Below, piece by piece: positions 1 through 8,963 of a DNA stretch of 64,000 nt (its first letter is position 1; each line of letters starts with the position of its first letter). The notes under the pieces are model-generated. The model did no database searches. It worked only from the letters and a program-made list of their open reading frames with translations, and had not been told where the DNA came from. Both the position numbers and the translations under genes were made by a program. Source of the stretch: Sacculina carcini (Eukaryota; Arthropoda; Thecostraca; Sacculinidae); assembly GCA_916048095.2 (NCBI GenBank), contig OU696572.1:7467454-7531453 (forward strand). Direction: 5' to 3'.

Positions 1-207
1 TATTGTCCAGTACACGTCACAGGCAGCGTACATCAATACTACCCGAACACAACTACCACATGTCAATGTCACACCACTAGCACACGCGCATACACACATT
101 CAGTCAGCACATACACACAGTCAGTCAGCACACACACACAGTTAGTGTAGCTGGGTCATAATCGCAGGAGCGCACTCCGTAACGCGTAGGGGAGCTAACT
201 CCCAACA
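1..207 (-). repeat. 3' LTR of RT-less element 1 (partial)
   Basis: This stretch matches 2623-2829 closely, with a few substitutions. Read on the minus strand it begins TGTTGGGAG at 207 and runs out of the window, so about 54 bp of the 261-bp LTR are missing. It contains short CA-rich, CAGTCAGT-like repeats. Confidence 0.9.
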
Positions 208-215
208 CCTCCCCC
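208..215 (-). promoter_or_regulatory. Polypurine tract of RT-less element 1
   Basis: On the minus strand the bases GGGGGAGG abut the 3' LTR. They lie 8 bases after the integrase stop codon (224-226), the expected place for the plus-strand primer. Confidence 0.75.
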
Positions 216-223
216 ATCAGAAC

Positions 224-1369
224 TCATATCTCCTCAATGAGTCTGGCTGGTCGGCGGCGTGTTCTCGCTGATCTTCTGAGGGCCGGCTCATCAGGAATTA
301 CCTGATCAGTAACGTCCGACTGGTCTCGTTTCGGAGAACTACCTCTCTCGGGTGATGCAGTCTTGCTATCGGCAGACGAAGCTGGCTCAGTGCCCAGGTG
401 TCCATTTTGCTGAGGCGGTTTTGCGTGAGCGAACCGTCGTCTGATGAAGCGTCTGTTGCGACATAATACTCTGCCGCTCGTCATTCGAATGAGGTATTTC
501 CGATTTGGATTTACCGCAACAATAACCCCGTACCGAGACCATTGCTTTGTAACGGGGTCTTGAACAGCAATTTGGTTGCCAATTGACAGTCCATGTAGAT
601 CACGCGATGTCTGATTGTAACGCCGAATCGTCGGAGATGGTGTGCTATCGGCCACGTCAGCGATGGTTTGCCACTTCTGGCTGAAGGCTCGTCGATGTGC
701 CGGGAGGCTGTCTTGTATTGGTCGTCCAAATAATACTTGAGCAGGAGAAAGTCCATTTGCTCCTGGTGTATTGCGATATTGCAATATAGCGCGCGTCCAC
801 TGCTCTCGATCCAAAGTTTTGCCGCGTCGGCACCAACACTTTACAATGATTTTCTTTAGGCTTTTCACACCAGCTTCCGCCCTCCCATTCGATTGAGGAT
901 AGTTGGGCGACGAATATCTCAGCTCCACATCCCAGCGTCGCAGAAAATCACGGAAGACGTTTGATGTGAATTGTGGCCCACCGTCTGAATACCACACATC
1001 TGGTACTCCGGCGAAACAAAACATGTCCTGCAGTATAGAAATCAATCGTCGAGTACTGCTATCGGTGCCCAGCTCTCCAATAGTTGGCCAACCAGAGAAG
1101 TGATCAACCACCACCAAAACGTGTTTCCCACCGTATTCCGCCAAGTCCGCTGACACGACTTGGAAAGGTCTTTCGGGAAGTGCGAATGTGCGAAGTGCGG
1201 TGATTTTTTTCAGCACTTTGGCATCAACATCGCTTGCTGGATGTGAGACCATCGCCTTTGAAGGTTCGCTAGCGACGGGATGTGCCTTCACAGTACCACT
1301 AGCGTCGATCCCGCACACTGTTTGTCTTCGATACTGTTCATGGAGGAAATGAAGAGCACGCGAGGTGCG
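224..1369 (-). pseudogene. pol: Integrase domain of RT-less element 1
   Basis: This is the C-terminal third of the polyprotein and codes a retroviral-type integrase core that would insert the cDNA in the nucleus. The catalytic triad is visible: the first Asp in VVSADLAEYGG, the second in YSDGGPQFTS, and the Glu in QSNGRAEAGVKSLK. A gypsy-type C-terminal region follows and the protein ends in an Arg-rich tail (RRSARTRRRPARLIEEI). It is in the same frame as the protease, separated by one TGA at 1370-1372. No HHCC zinc-binding domain or RNase H precedes it, so the deletion joint lies just upstream. Its close relative is the integrase at 22200-23176. Confidence 0.85.
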
Positions 1370-2041
1370 TCATGATAGAATGAGTCCTTGAACTCCAGGC
1401 AGCACATGAAAGACTTCTCGTGCGTTGTGTCGCCCGCAAGAGACGTTTCCTAAAAATGTTCCCAGAGTCTCCACTGCTGATTGATCGGCCAATTTCGGAC
1501 GATTATGAGCCTCAGCTGGAGTTAAATCAGCTGATGTCATGCTCAGTCGATGCAGTATATCGAGTCCAGCTACTGAAATATCAGCTCCGGAATCCGGGAG
1601 TGCCGATACTTTGATGGTCTTGTCGGTTTGTAACGTCACTGTCACCCGTGGTGCATGTTCAGCCGTCGTGCTGGCTATGATGCTCGTGACTTGCATCTGT
1701 GATACACTTTGCGATTGTGTCCTTAAACGCTGGCGACACACTTTCTGAAAATGACCTTTTTTCTTGCAAAAATTGCATGTGGCCTGTCGAGCGGGACTCT
1801 GAGTCATATCAAGATGCCACCTACCGCCACACCACGAACAAGTTTTATGGTGTGGAGTAGCCGAACCCGCTTTGCTGAATCGCTTGTATTTTATTTGAGC
1901 CACTTGGTGTCCAAGAATAGTCGATGCGTCGCGACTAGCGGCTTCCTGTGCTCTGAAAATTTCTATAGCATTTTGCAGAGAAAGATTCGGGACAGCACAC
2001 AGCTTCTGTACCGTAGAGGCGTCTTGTAGCCCCATTACAAT
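1370..2041 (-). pseudogene. pol: Gag knuckle and aspartic protease of RT-less element 1
   Basis: The segment starts just after an in-frame TGA in gag. It carries a nucleocapsid-type CCHC knuckle (CNFCKKKGHFQKVC) and then a retropepsin core with the active-site motif LPDSGADISVAG, where DSG replaces the commoner DTG. The protease would cut the gag-PR-IN polyprotein in the virus-like particle. Where RT would normally start, the frame meets a TGA and then runs directly into integrase. Upstream gag, protease and integrase are all in one frame, so the RT loss kept the frame open. Confidence 0.8.
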
Positions 2042-2569
2042 TCAGTCACGAATAAGTGATTCACGACAGCTGTTGCAAAACTTGCAACGCGTCGCCAAGT
2101 CTTTCAATGCTGTGCAAAAATCGTCGAAGCATTCTCCTTCTGCTTGCCTTCTGGCGTTGAAGTTGCGCCGTTCGATGACCTCATTGGTCTGCCCAACGAT
2201 GTATGCCTCCAGGCCGGCTATAATGGAGTTAACGTCATCAAATGCTGCATGTGGTAAGTCGAGGTTCTCCATGACCTTGATGGTGTCGTCTGAGAGACAA
2301 TATCTCAGTGCAGCCAACTGTATGGTCTTCGGTGTCGCTGTCAGGCCTGTTAACAATGCAAAATCGTCCCATCGCCGTCTCCAGGCTCGAAACGAGTGCT
2401 CTCTGTCCACTGAAATTTCTAATCTGTGTGGCTGGGTCGCTTTTGCCAACCACGAAAACGGCTCACCTTGTCGAGGGACCGGCACTGGCGGTTCATGCTG
2501 AGGCAATGCTTGATCAACAACGGAAAGCTCGTCCTTGAACTTCGTAGTTGATCCTGTCGGCTGCGCCAT
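2042..2569 (-). pseudogene. gag: Gag (capsid) segment of RT-less element 1
   Basis: The capsid-like part of gag is about 175 codons. It has the Trp/Arg-rich FRAWRRRWDDFALL region and the QAEGECFDDFCTALKDLA segment typical of Ty3-like gag, then a Cys-rich CKFCNSCRESLIRD stretch with a close match in element 2 (CNFCEVCKDNRLRD). The in-frame TGA at 2042-2044 replaces what is probably an Arg codon. The first ATG is at 2567-2569: its A is the last base of the LTR and its TG is the start of the primer site. A longer open frame extends upstream into the LTR but has no clear start. Confidence 0.8.
2558..2568 (-). promoter_or_regulatory. Primer-binding site of RT-less element 1
   Basis: Directly after the 5' LTR the minus strand reads TGGCGCAGCCG. 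The same 11 bases follow the 5' LTR of RT-less element 2 (20619-20629), so both families probably use the same tRNA primer. Confidence 0.75.
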
Positions 2570-2829
2570 GTTCTGATTTACCTTGCCCCACAAGAAACAC
2601 ACCCAGTAAAAGTACACACTGATATTGCCCAGTACACGTCACAGGCAGCGTACATCAATACTACCCGAACACACCTATCACATGTCAATGTCACACCACT
2701 AGCACACGCGCATACACACATTCAGTCAGCACATACACACAGTCAGTCAGCACATACATACAGTTAGTGTAGCTGGGTCATATTCGCAGGAGCGCACTCC
2801 GTAACGCGTAGGGGAGCTAACTCCCAACA
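2569..2829 (-). repeat. 5' LTR of RT-less element 1
   Basis: The 261-bp LTR begins TGTTGGGAG (2829) and ends CAGAACA (2569) on the minus strand, giving TG...CA ends, and is followed at once by the primer site. Its first 207 bp match bases 1-207. Bases 2830-2991 beyond it are AT-rich with nothing recognisable. Confidence 0.85.
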
Positions 2830-2991
2830 ATCATTCTATCGAATTATTTTTGGTAATAATTTACCAAAACCCACATACTACCAAGCGAAACATTATACGA
2901 ATTTAGGCATTGATTGAAAAAAATACAACGAATTCATAGAGTGATATCTGAACGAGACCAACGTTCTAACACTTAATCGAATGCTGAAATG

Positions 2992-3338
2992 CAGTGGTTA
3001 TTAACCCGTGGGTCAAGATTCAAGGCTGGGTCGCCAAGCAATTGTATTATATCGCTAAGTGGTCGTGTAAAATAGTTATATTTCCGCTAAAATATAATTA
3101 GATACTGAAATAATTCAGATACATGATGCATAGCCTTAAAATTCCTAGCAAACCATGGTTGAATTTTCATTATGATTTGATCTAATATATCTATGGCTGG
3201 TTAGATTGAATTTTGATTACAAACATAATCATTATATATAAATAAAACTCGTATATCATGTAGGCCTGGGTCGCATTGCTTGATTTACTGGATTGTCGTC
3301 AAAAAATGTGTCGCTGCCAAAAAAGGTAAAAACCGCTG
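2992..3338. mobile_element. Non-autonomous hAT-like element
   Basis: The ends read CAGTGGTTATTAACCC and, inverted, CAGCGGTTTTTACC. The flanks carry an 8-bp near-duplication, CTGAAATG at 2984-2991 and CTCAAATG at 3339-3346. An 8-bp TSD and CAG-type ends fit the hAT superfamily. There is no coding capacity. Arm B carries only the part equivalent to about 3078-3338. Confidence 0.75.
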
Positions 3339-3351
3339 CTCAAATGGGGTG

Positions 3352-3608
3352 CAGAGCCGTTGCGAGGAATTATGCCCCCCCCCCCGAAGGCAACACTTGG
3401 TGCCCCATTATAAATATATCATCAAATAATTAATGTATTTATTATACATAATCACATAATACAAGCTCAGGTGAAAACATCTGAGCAAAAAGGTAAAGGC
3501 TATACATGCTAAATATGATAAATTTTTATATCATGCGTCAAGCAACGGGCCCCTCAACATTCGGGGCCCCCCGGCCGGGGGGTACGGGGGGCGGCTGCTA
3601 CGGCTCTG
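3352..3608 (+). mobile_element. GC-rich hAT-like MITE, copy 1
   Basis: This 257-bp element has inverted ends CAGAGCCGTTGC and CAGAGCCGTAGC and a perfect 8-bp TSD ATGGGGTG (3344-3351, 3609-3616), as expected for hAT. Its interior has runs of C and a GGGGCCCCCCGGCC-rich block that can fold on itself. Other copies are at 11226-11396 and 57157-57413. The latter is the counterpart in arm B and shares the same TSD. The ORF inside it is not a gene. Confidence 0.9.
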
Positions 3609-3616
3609 ATGGGGTG

Positions 3617-4448
3617 TCTGTGTTTAGCGCACAATTAACTGAAAAAAATATACTAAGTGTGCTGTCAATGCTCGCGCGTGACTTGTGAATCTCAGATTGA
3701 TGAGGATTAATTGAGTTGGAAAATATTATGACGGTGACTAACTATGAAATGATGCAGAGATGAATATATGAGAAAAATACCGAAGTTAACATTACTGGCA
3801 ATAATAAATTACTGGCAATATTAAATTGCTGGACATGTTAAATTATCGACAATGATAAAAACTGAAAATCTTAAAAAATGGTAATATTACATTACGGACA
3901 ATATTAAAAACTGGAAATATTACATTTCTAATAATTATTAAATTTGCAAATTTTCTGAGATTTATTAAATTATTAAATTTCGGTTAATGTATTAAATTAC
4001 TGGCATTATTACATTTCCGAAAATATGAAAAATACCTGCAATATTAATTTGCTGACAATAAATAACATTGGGACGAATCGGAACGTTGTCAAACAGTTGG
4101 TTGACTATCTGGGCTCATTGATATCTCCATTGGACGCGATGTTCCGGAAGCAGTGTTTTTCATGGTCTCTATATTTTTAATTTTCTTTATGATATTCCAT
4201 TTTAATTGTATATTCCTAATGTTGTTAATGTTATTTATACATTCTTTTGTGGCTCGTTTTATGGTATGTTCTTTGTAGCATGTCGCAAATAGAGCTGCTA
4301 CCCTAAAACAACGACAGTAATGAACACCTGCTGTGGGTCTCTATTGGAATCACATTTGTGATAAAAGAGTGGATCACATACAAGATGTCCGATGAGATGA
4401 GTGGAGGAAAGGTGCATTAGATCAACTGAGAAAATTCATAATAAGCGC
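3617..4448. other. AT-rich non-coding tract with degenerate short repeats
   Basis: No gene is visible. Between about 3790 and 4045 a degenerate unit of roughly 18-20 bases (variants of ATTACTGGCAATATTAAA) recurs many times. The whole tract is repeated inverted at about 56320-57148. The end at 4448 is where LINE-A was inserted. Confidence 0.7.
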
Positions 4449-4522
4449 TGTATTATGACGACAGGATCTGTCGTCGGTGAGCGTCAGCGAAGCGATCGAC
4501 AGATCCTGTCGTCATAATACAG
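4448..4522 (+). other. Perfect 26-bp inverted repeat at the 5' end of LINE-A
   Basis: Bases 4448-4473 are the exact reverse complement of 4497-4522, with a 23-base loop. Transcribed, this would be a very stable hairpin at the extreme 5' end of the LINE RNA. It is absent from the empty site in arm B, so it belongs to the element. Confidence 0.85.
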
Positions 4523-4905
4523 CTGATCCTGCTTTCTGCTAACGCTGAGTGTTCCTTGAGTTAAATTTCAGTTGTTTTGTTTTATTATTATATTTGATGT
4601 AGCGTTATTTTGATTTTCCATTACTCGTTTTGTTGATTGATAATATTTGCCTTTTTAAAGGCGGATATTTTCTTCTTGCGAGCTCATTCATTTACTTCTA
4701 AGACTGTTTAAGTCAATGAATCTTTCTTTTGTTTCAGGTTATATATTTGAATTTATATATTTTGTTTCTGAATGTGATTGAGAATCAGGGTTCGCAGCCA
4801 TAGTTGCTCTGCAATCTTCCTGCTGAATTCTCTCATCACATTCTTTTTCGTCACTTTTCAGTTCAGTTTGTATATTATTTAATTTAATTTTGTCTATAAA
4901 TATAA

Positions 4906-5430
4906 GTGCTGTTCATGGATATATGTATTATTTTCTACCTCATGTCTGTTTTGTTGTTGTGGCGGGCTGAAAATTGTAGCCCCGCCCCGACGGCTAACGG
5001 CCGGTTTTTCCGTTTTCCGTCAGCGCCCAGCTCTTTCCTCGCACTGAGGTGCCAACTAATTCTGTGTTGCTCTCATACTCTGTCTTTGTTGTCGCCCATT
5101 GGACATTTTGCTTTGCGATATGTGTTTAACAATGAGCTCTCAATAAATTGTTCTCACATGTGTTTTCTAGTGTTTTTCTTGTTGTGTGTGTATTTGTGTG
5201 TATGTTTGCTTTGTATTGTGTGTGTTGTATGCTTGTTTTTTGTTGTGAGATTTCGTATGCATGTGTTATGTGTTGTGTTTTTGTGCTCGCATGCGTCGTG
5301 CATTATGTGTTTATTTGTATGTTTGCTTTGCGTTGTGTGTGTGCATTCTCACACCGTGGATTTGTCGTTTCTGCTGATGATGTGTGGCGATGTCGAAATG
5401 AATCCCGGTCCTGCTCAACCACAAAAATGA
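4906..5430 (+). CDS. LINE-A first ORF ending in a 2A-like peptide
   Basis: This ORF is up to 174 codons and strongly hydrophobic, rich in Cys, Val, Leu and Phe, especially from residue 85 onward. It ends with GDVEMNPGP (5386-5412), a full match to the 2A consensus in which the ribosome skips the bond between the last Gly and Pro. Motifs of this kind are known in animal RNA viruses and in some CR1-like and trypanosome LINEs. A stop TGA follows five codons after NPGP (PAQPQK precedes it). Then the endonuclease continues in the same frame. The true start is uncertain: 4906 is the first ATG of the frame. The hydrophobic part could be a signal- or membrane-type N-terminus, or low-complexity TG-rich DNA read by chance. 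The 2A motif itself is unlikely to be chance given its position. Confidence 0.7.
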   Translation: MLFMDICIIFYLMSVLLLWRAENCSPAPTANGRFFRFPSAPSSFLALRCQLILCCSHTLSLLSPIGHFALRYVFNNELSINCSHMCFLVFFLLCVYLCVCLLCIVCVVCLFFVVRFRMHVLCVVFLCSHASCIMCLFVCLLCVVCVHSHTVDLSFLLMMCGDVEMNPGPAQPQK

Positions 5431-6480
5431 TTTTCAAATATACTTTACGCCAACATCAGAGGCTTGTATAAGAACATCAGAGATTTGACAGCAGCCAGTC
5501 GCTCCAAGCACATCGTTATCTGTGCCGAAACGCTTGTGTCCGATTATCGGGAACAATCTGAGTTCTTGATGCCAGGTTTCAGTAAACCATTGCTAATCAA
5601 ACGTGACTCAAAAAACAGGCGGCGTGGCATGGCAGTGTACGTACGCAAAGGCTTTTCAGCTACGAGAATTACAGCGCACGACTGCACTTGTCATGAAGTT
5701 ATGCTGCTGCGTGTCAACACCGCCTTGATGAATTTTTTCATCTTTGGAGCCTACCGAAATCCAGACAGTAACGACTCTATCTACGAATGTCTCTTGTCAG
5801 CCATGTCAACAATTCAGGAGAAGGACACCAAGTCAGCATTTGTATTTGTGGGAGACATGAACGCCCATCACCGTGAGTGGCTCTTGTCGACACCTCCTAC
5901 AGACGCTCATGGTAGAGCAGCATATGATTTCTGCAATATTTCTGGCTGCTCCCAAATGGTGTCCGGTCCCACACATCAAGCGGGAAACTGTTTGGACTTG
6001 GTTATGACAGACGTCTCAGATATCGTGAGTGTAAACGTGGAAGCTCTAATAGGAAGGTCAGATCACTCGTCGCTGTCCGTGAAGTTGACATTGAGACAGA
6101 AGGTTTCTCCTTACACGATTTCAAGGCTCGTGCACATGAAGAACAATGTTGACTGGGTGAAGGTGAATGATGAATTGAAAGCAATTAAAGTTTCAAATCT
6201 GCAGCAGAAGGAATGCCCCATCGATGCATTGAACAAATACATTACCGATGTCATCTCAAGGAGAGTGCCTACTACAAAACTACGTTTTCGCTCTGATGAC
6301 AAAGCCTGGTTCACCACGAATGTCGCAGCGCACGTGAATCCAAACAGGAGGCTTACCACAAGTGGCTTCAATCACGCTCAGCCGATTCATGGAATATCTA
6401 CACTGAGGCCAGACGGCATGCTGAGCATGTGTATTCAGAAGCGGAAACACGTCACTCAAAGAAACTTGCTGAAAAACTAA
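5431..6480 (+). pseudogene. LINE-A AP endonuclease domain
   Basis: The APE-type endonuclease would nick the target DNA and prime reverse transcription. Visible landmarks are the N-terminal LYANIRGL, the CAETLV segment, FVGDMNAHH (the GDxN motif) and GRSDHSSLSV (the catalytic SDH motif). It is in the same frame as the preceding 2A ORF, separated only by TGA 5428-5430. Near 6430-6480 the frame changes and the protein continues in the frame of the next entry. That break, rather than the TGA, clearly disables this copy. Confidence 0.8.
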
Positions 6481-8214
6481 CATCTGCCAATGACGCCCAC
6501 AAATGGTGGTCAACGTTGAAATCGTCAGTGTTTGGACATGACCTGTCTGTCCCGCCTTTATTTTCAGCGAACGGTGAGCTCAAAAGCAACCCAACAGAGA
6601 AGGCAGAGCTGCTTATGGATTACTTCAATACCAAGCAATGTCAAGGGTCCATTCCGTCTGACGATTCATCTGTCCTCGCCCCGAAAATCAAAGGCATTGC
6701 TTTCCGATCAAAAGAAGTGGCGAATCTCATGAAAGACCTTGATGCCCACGGAGGAACAGACCCTCTGAATATGTTTCCGCTATTTTTCAAGAACACGGCA
6801 GATACTCTAGCTCCGAAGCTCAGTGCTCTTTTCAGGCGCTTGATGAAGACTGGTTCGTTTCCATCATGTTGGCGGATTGCTAATATCACGCCCATACCAA
6901 AAGGAACCAATTCAGCTGATGTTGCAAACTACCGGCCGATATCAATTACGCCGATTCTGTCCAAAATATTCGAGCACTTGATATCTTGCCGACTGTCCAA
7001 GTACCTGGAGAGCAACAATCTGCTGTCGGAAAACCAATTTGCATACCGCAAAAAAACTCAGCACGACCGACGCTCTGCTTACTATCACGCATGAGCTCCA
7101 GCAAGTGCTAGACAAATGCAGTGAAGCCTGGATTGTGCAGTTGGATTTCTCGGCAGCATTTGACCGTGTGAGCCACCAGGGCTTGTTACAAAAACTGAGA
7201 AACATTGGAGTCGGCGGCCGCTTGCTAAGTGTTTTGCATCAATTTCTCTCCAATCGCGTACAACGTGTTGCCATCGATGGAGCATACAGTGGCTGGCAGA
7301 ACATTGTGTCCGGTGTCCCGCAGGGAAGTGTGTTGGGTCCTATTTTGTTCAACATTTACACCGCTGACCTGTACACAACCACACGCAACCCTGTATATGG
7401 ATATGCTGATGATATCACCTTGATGGCTGTAATTTCATCTCCTTCGGACAGACCACAGGTGCGTCAAACAGTCAACGACGATCTCAGCAACGTTCTGAAG
7501 TGGTGTGAGAGGTGGAATATGATGCTGAACACTTCGAAATCTAAATGCTTGTTGGTTTCTAGGTCACGTACCGTTCAGCCTTCACATGGAGCTATCCTCA
7601 TAAATGACGCCCAACTCAGCGTGTGTGATGAGCTCAAAATATTGGGAGTACATGTAGACTCAAAGCTGACGTTTGAGAGTCACATTCGGAAGCTAGTTTG
7701 TTCGGCATCGCGGAAACTGGGAATTATAAGAAAGGCATATCGGATGTTCGGTAGCAGCACAATCTTAAAAAGTTGTTTTCGCTGTTTCATTTTGCCAATT
7801 CTGGAGTACTGCGCCCCCGTGTGGTCTTCTGCTGCGGATCGTCACCTCAATCTCATCAACAGAGTTGTTAGAACTTGCAAGTTCCTCTGTGGTGACTTGG
7901 CTCTTGGTGATCTTTGCCATCGTCGAAAGGTCAGCAGCGTGTGCATGCTGTACAAGATCAAGCACAACGACCATCATCCGATGAGCAAGTCAATTCCTGA
8001 TGATTTCGTGGCAGTAAGAAGCACACGGTTTACATCCAAACAGCATTCCCAGTGCATGGCTCCAATTCGTTGTCGTACAAAACAATTCCAACGTTGCTTT
8101 CTTCCGGCCACTGTGTCTACTTGGAACACGTTGAAGGTGGAGGCTTTCTCGCAGAACAATTTGAAGAAATTCAAGGCCAAAGTAAATGAAATGCTACTGA
8201 AAGAGCGGAATTGA
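6429..8214 (+). pseudogene. LINE-A reverse transcriptase and C-terminal region
   Basis: The RT is split into two frames, 6429-7094 and 7039-8214, by a frameshift near 7060. Motifs in order: ANYRPISITPILSK (fingers), WIVQLDFSAAFDRVSH (motif A), GVPQGSVLGPILF (motif B), YGYADDITLM (catalytic YADD), then KILGVHVDSKLTF and the CR1/Jockey-type thumb FILPILEYCAPVW. No RNase H or zinc knuckle follows. The stop is at 8212-8214. Together with the endonuclease this corresponds to an ORF2 of normal length for the CR1/L2 group. The clade is inferred from motif spacing only. Confidence 0.85.
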
Positions 8215-8939
8215 CTGTTGAGTCTTATTAATTGTATATTCATTCATATTTATTGTTAATATTCATGCTTATTGTTATTTATTTTCTATTTATTTATATT
8301 TGTTCTTATTTTACTCTCTATTTATTATTATTTATTATTGGTTGTTGTTATTTATTAAATTATACTTTTACTCAGTGTTGGCTGTTGTTGTTTATTGAAT
8401 CATATTTATTGTTGTAGCTGTTTATTGAATCATATTTATTGTTGTTGTTGTTTATTGAAACATATTTATTGTTATTGCTGTTTATTGAATCATATTTATT
8501 GTTGTTGTTGTTTATTGAATCATATTTATTGGTGTTTTTGTTTATTGAATCATATTTATTTGTGTTGTTGTTACTTATTGAATCATATTTATATTTATTG
8601 TTGCATGTTTCTTATTGAAGCATATTTATTGTTCTTGATTGTTATTTATTACTTATTTATTAATATTTATTCTTATTTATTGATGGCTGTTATTTACTGA
8701 ATCACATATTTATTGTTGATTGTTATTATTTATTGAGGAACGTGGGCGGAGTGACATTATGGATTGTTATCGGATGATGGTATATTATTTATTGTTATTT
8801 ATTTATTATTTTCTTTCCAACTCTCTTTCTAGACTTTTTTCTTTTCGAACTCTCTCTCTGAATCTTTTGGGCGCTTCCGGTACATGGGGCCACCTTAGGG
8901 TGGTAATAGTGCTTGCACTCATCCCATGCTACTGGATTT
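8215..8939 (+). repeat. LINE-A 3' region with a 30-bp minisatellite
   Basis: Between about 8385 and 8600 a 30-base unit (TTTATTGAATCATATTTATT plus a variable GTTGTTGTTG part) is repeated about seven times, with looser copies on either side from 8225 to 8760. The open frames across it translate to repeated LLNHIYCCC blocks and are by-products. From 8800 to 8939 comes unique 3' UTR. Confidence 0.85.
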
Positions 8940-8963
8940 GCCTGTAATTAATAATAATAATAA
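8940..8963 (+). repeat. LINE-A 3' terminal (TAA)n tail
   Basis: The element ends TGTAATTAATAATAATAA and passes straight into flank that is contiguous in arm B. Short microsatellite tails instead of poly(A) are usual for CR1/L2-type LINEs. Confidence 0.75.

Larger units (their letters stand above)
1..2829 (-). mobile_element. RT-less Ty3-like LTR retrotransposon 1 (left end outside window)
   Basis: The element runs on the minus strand from a 5' LTR at 2569-2829 to a 3' LTR whose last part lies beyond base 1. Between them is one reading frame coding gag, a CCHC knuckle, an aspartic protease and an integrase core. RT, RNase H and the zinc-binding N-terminus of integrase are absent. The frame is broken only by two TGA codons (1370-1372 and 2042-2044). 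The LTRs differ at several positions by eye, so the insertion is not brand new. A primer site and a purine tract sit in the expected places. It should depend on another Ty3-like element for RT. The TSD cannot be checked because one end is outside the window. Confidence 0.85.
4449..8963 (+). mobile_element. LINE-A: APE-type LINE (CR1/L2-like) with 2A motif
   Basis: The LINE is about 4.5 kb, near full length. It has a 5' hairpin, a first ORF ending in a 2A-like motif, an AP endonuclease, RT, a 3' region full of 30-bp repeats and a terminal (TAA)n tail. The empty site in arm B (around 56305-56312) places the borders. Little or no TSD is evident, perhaps TGTAT or TAT. The coding frame has one TGA between ORF1 and endonuclease and two frameshifts, so this copy is inactive. 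The untranslated stretch 4523-4905 holds nothing recognisable. Confidence 0.85.

Noticed and set aside
4523..4905. Promoter elements in the LINE-A 5' UTR
   Set aside because: No motif stands out above the AT-rich background.
8385..8600. Possible CRISPR-like array (regular units)
   Set aside because: Units are contiguous with no unique spacers, and the context is a eukaryotic LINE.
8395..8700. 101-codon Cys/Leu/Ile repeat ORF
   Set aside because: It is the translation of a 30-bp minisatellite (a multiple of three) in the LINE-A 3' UTR.
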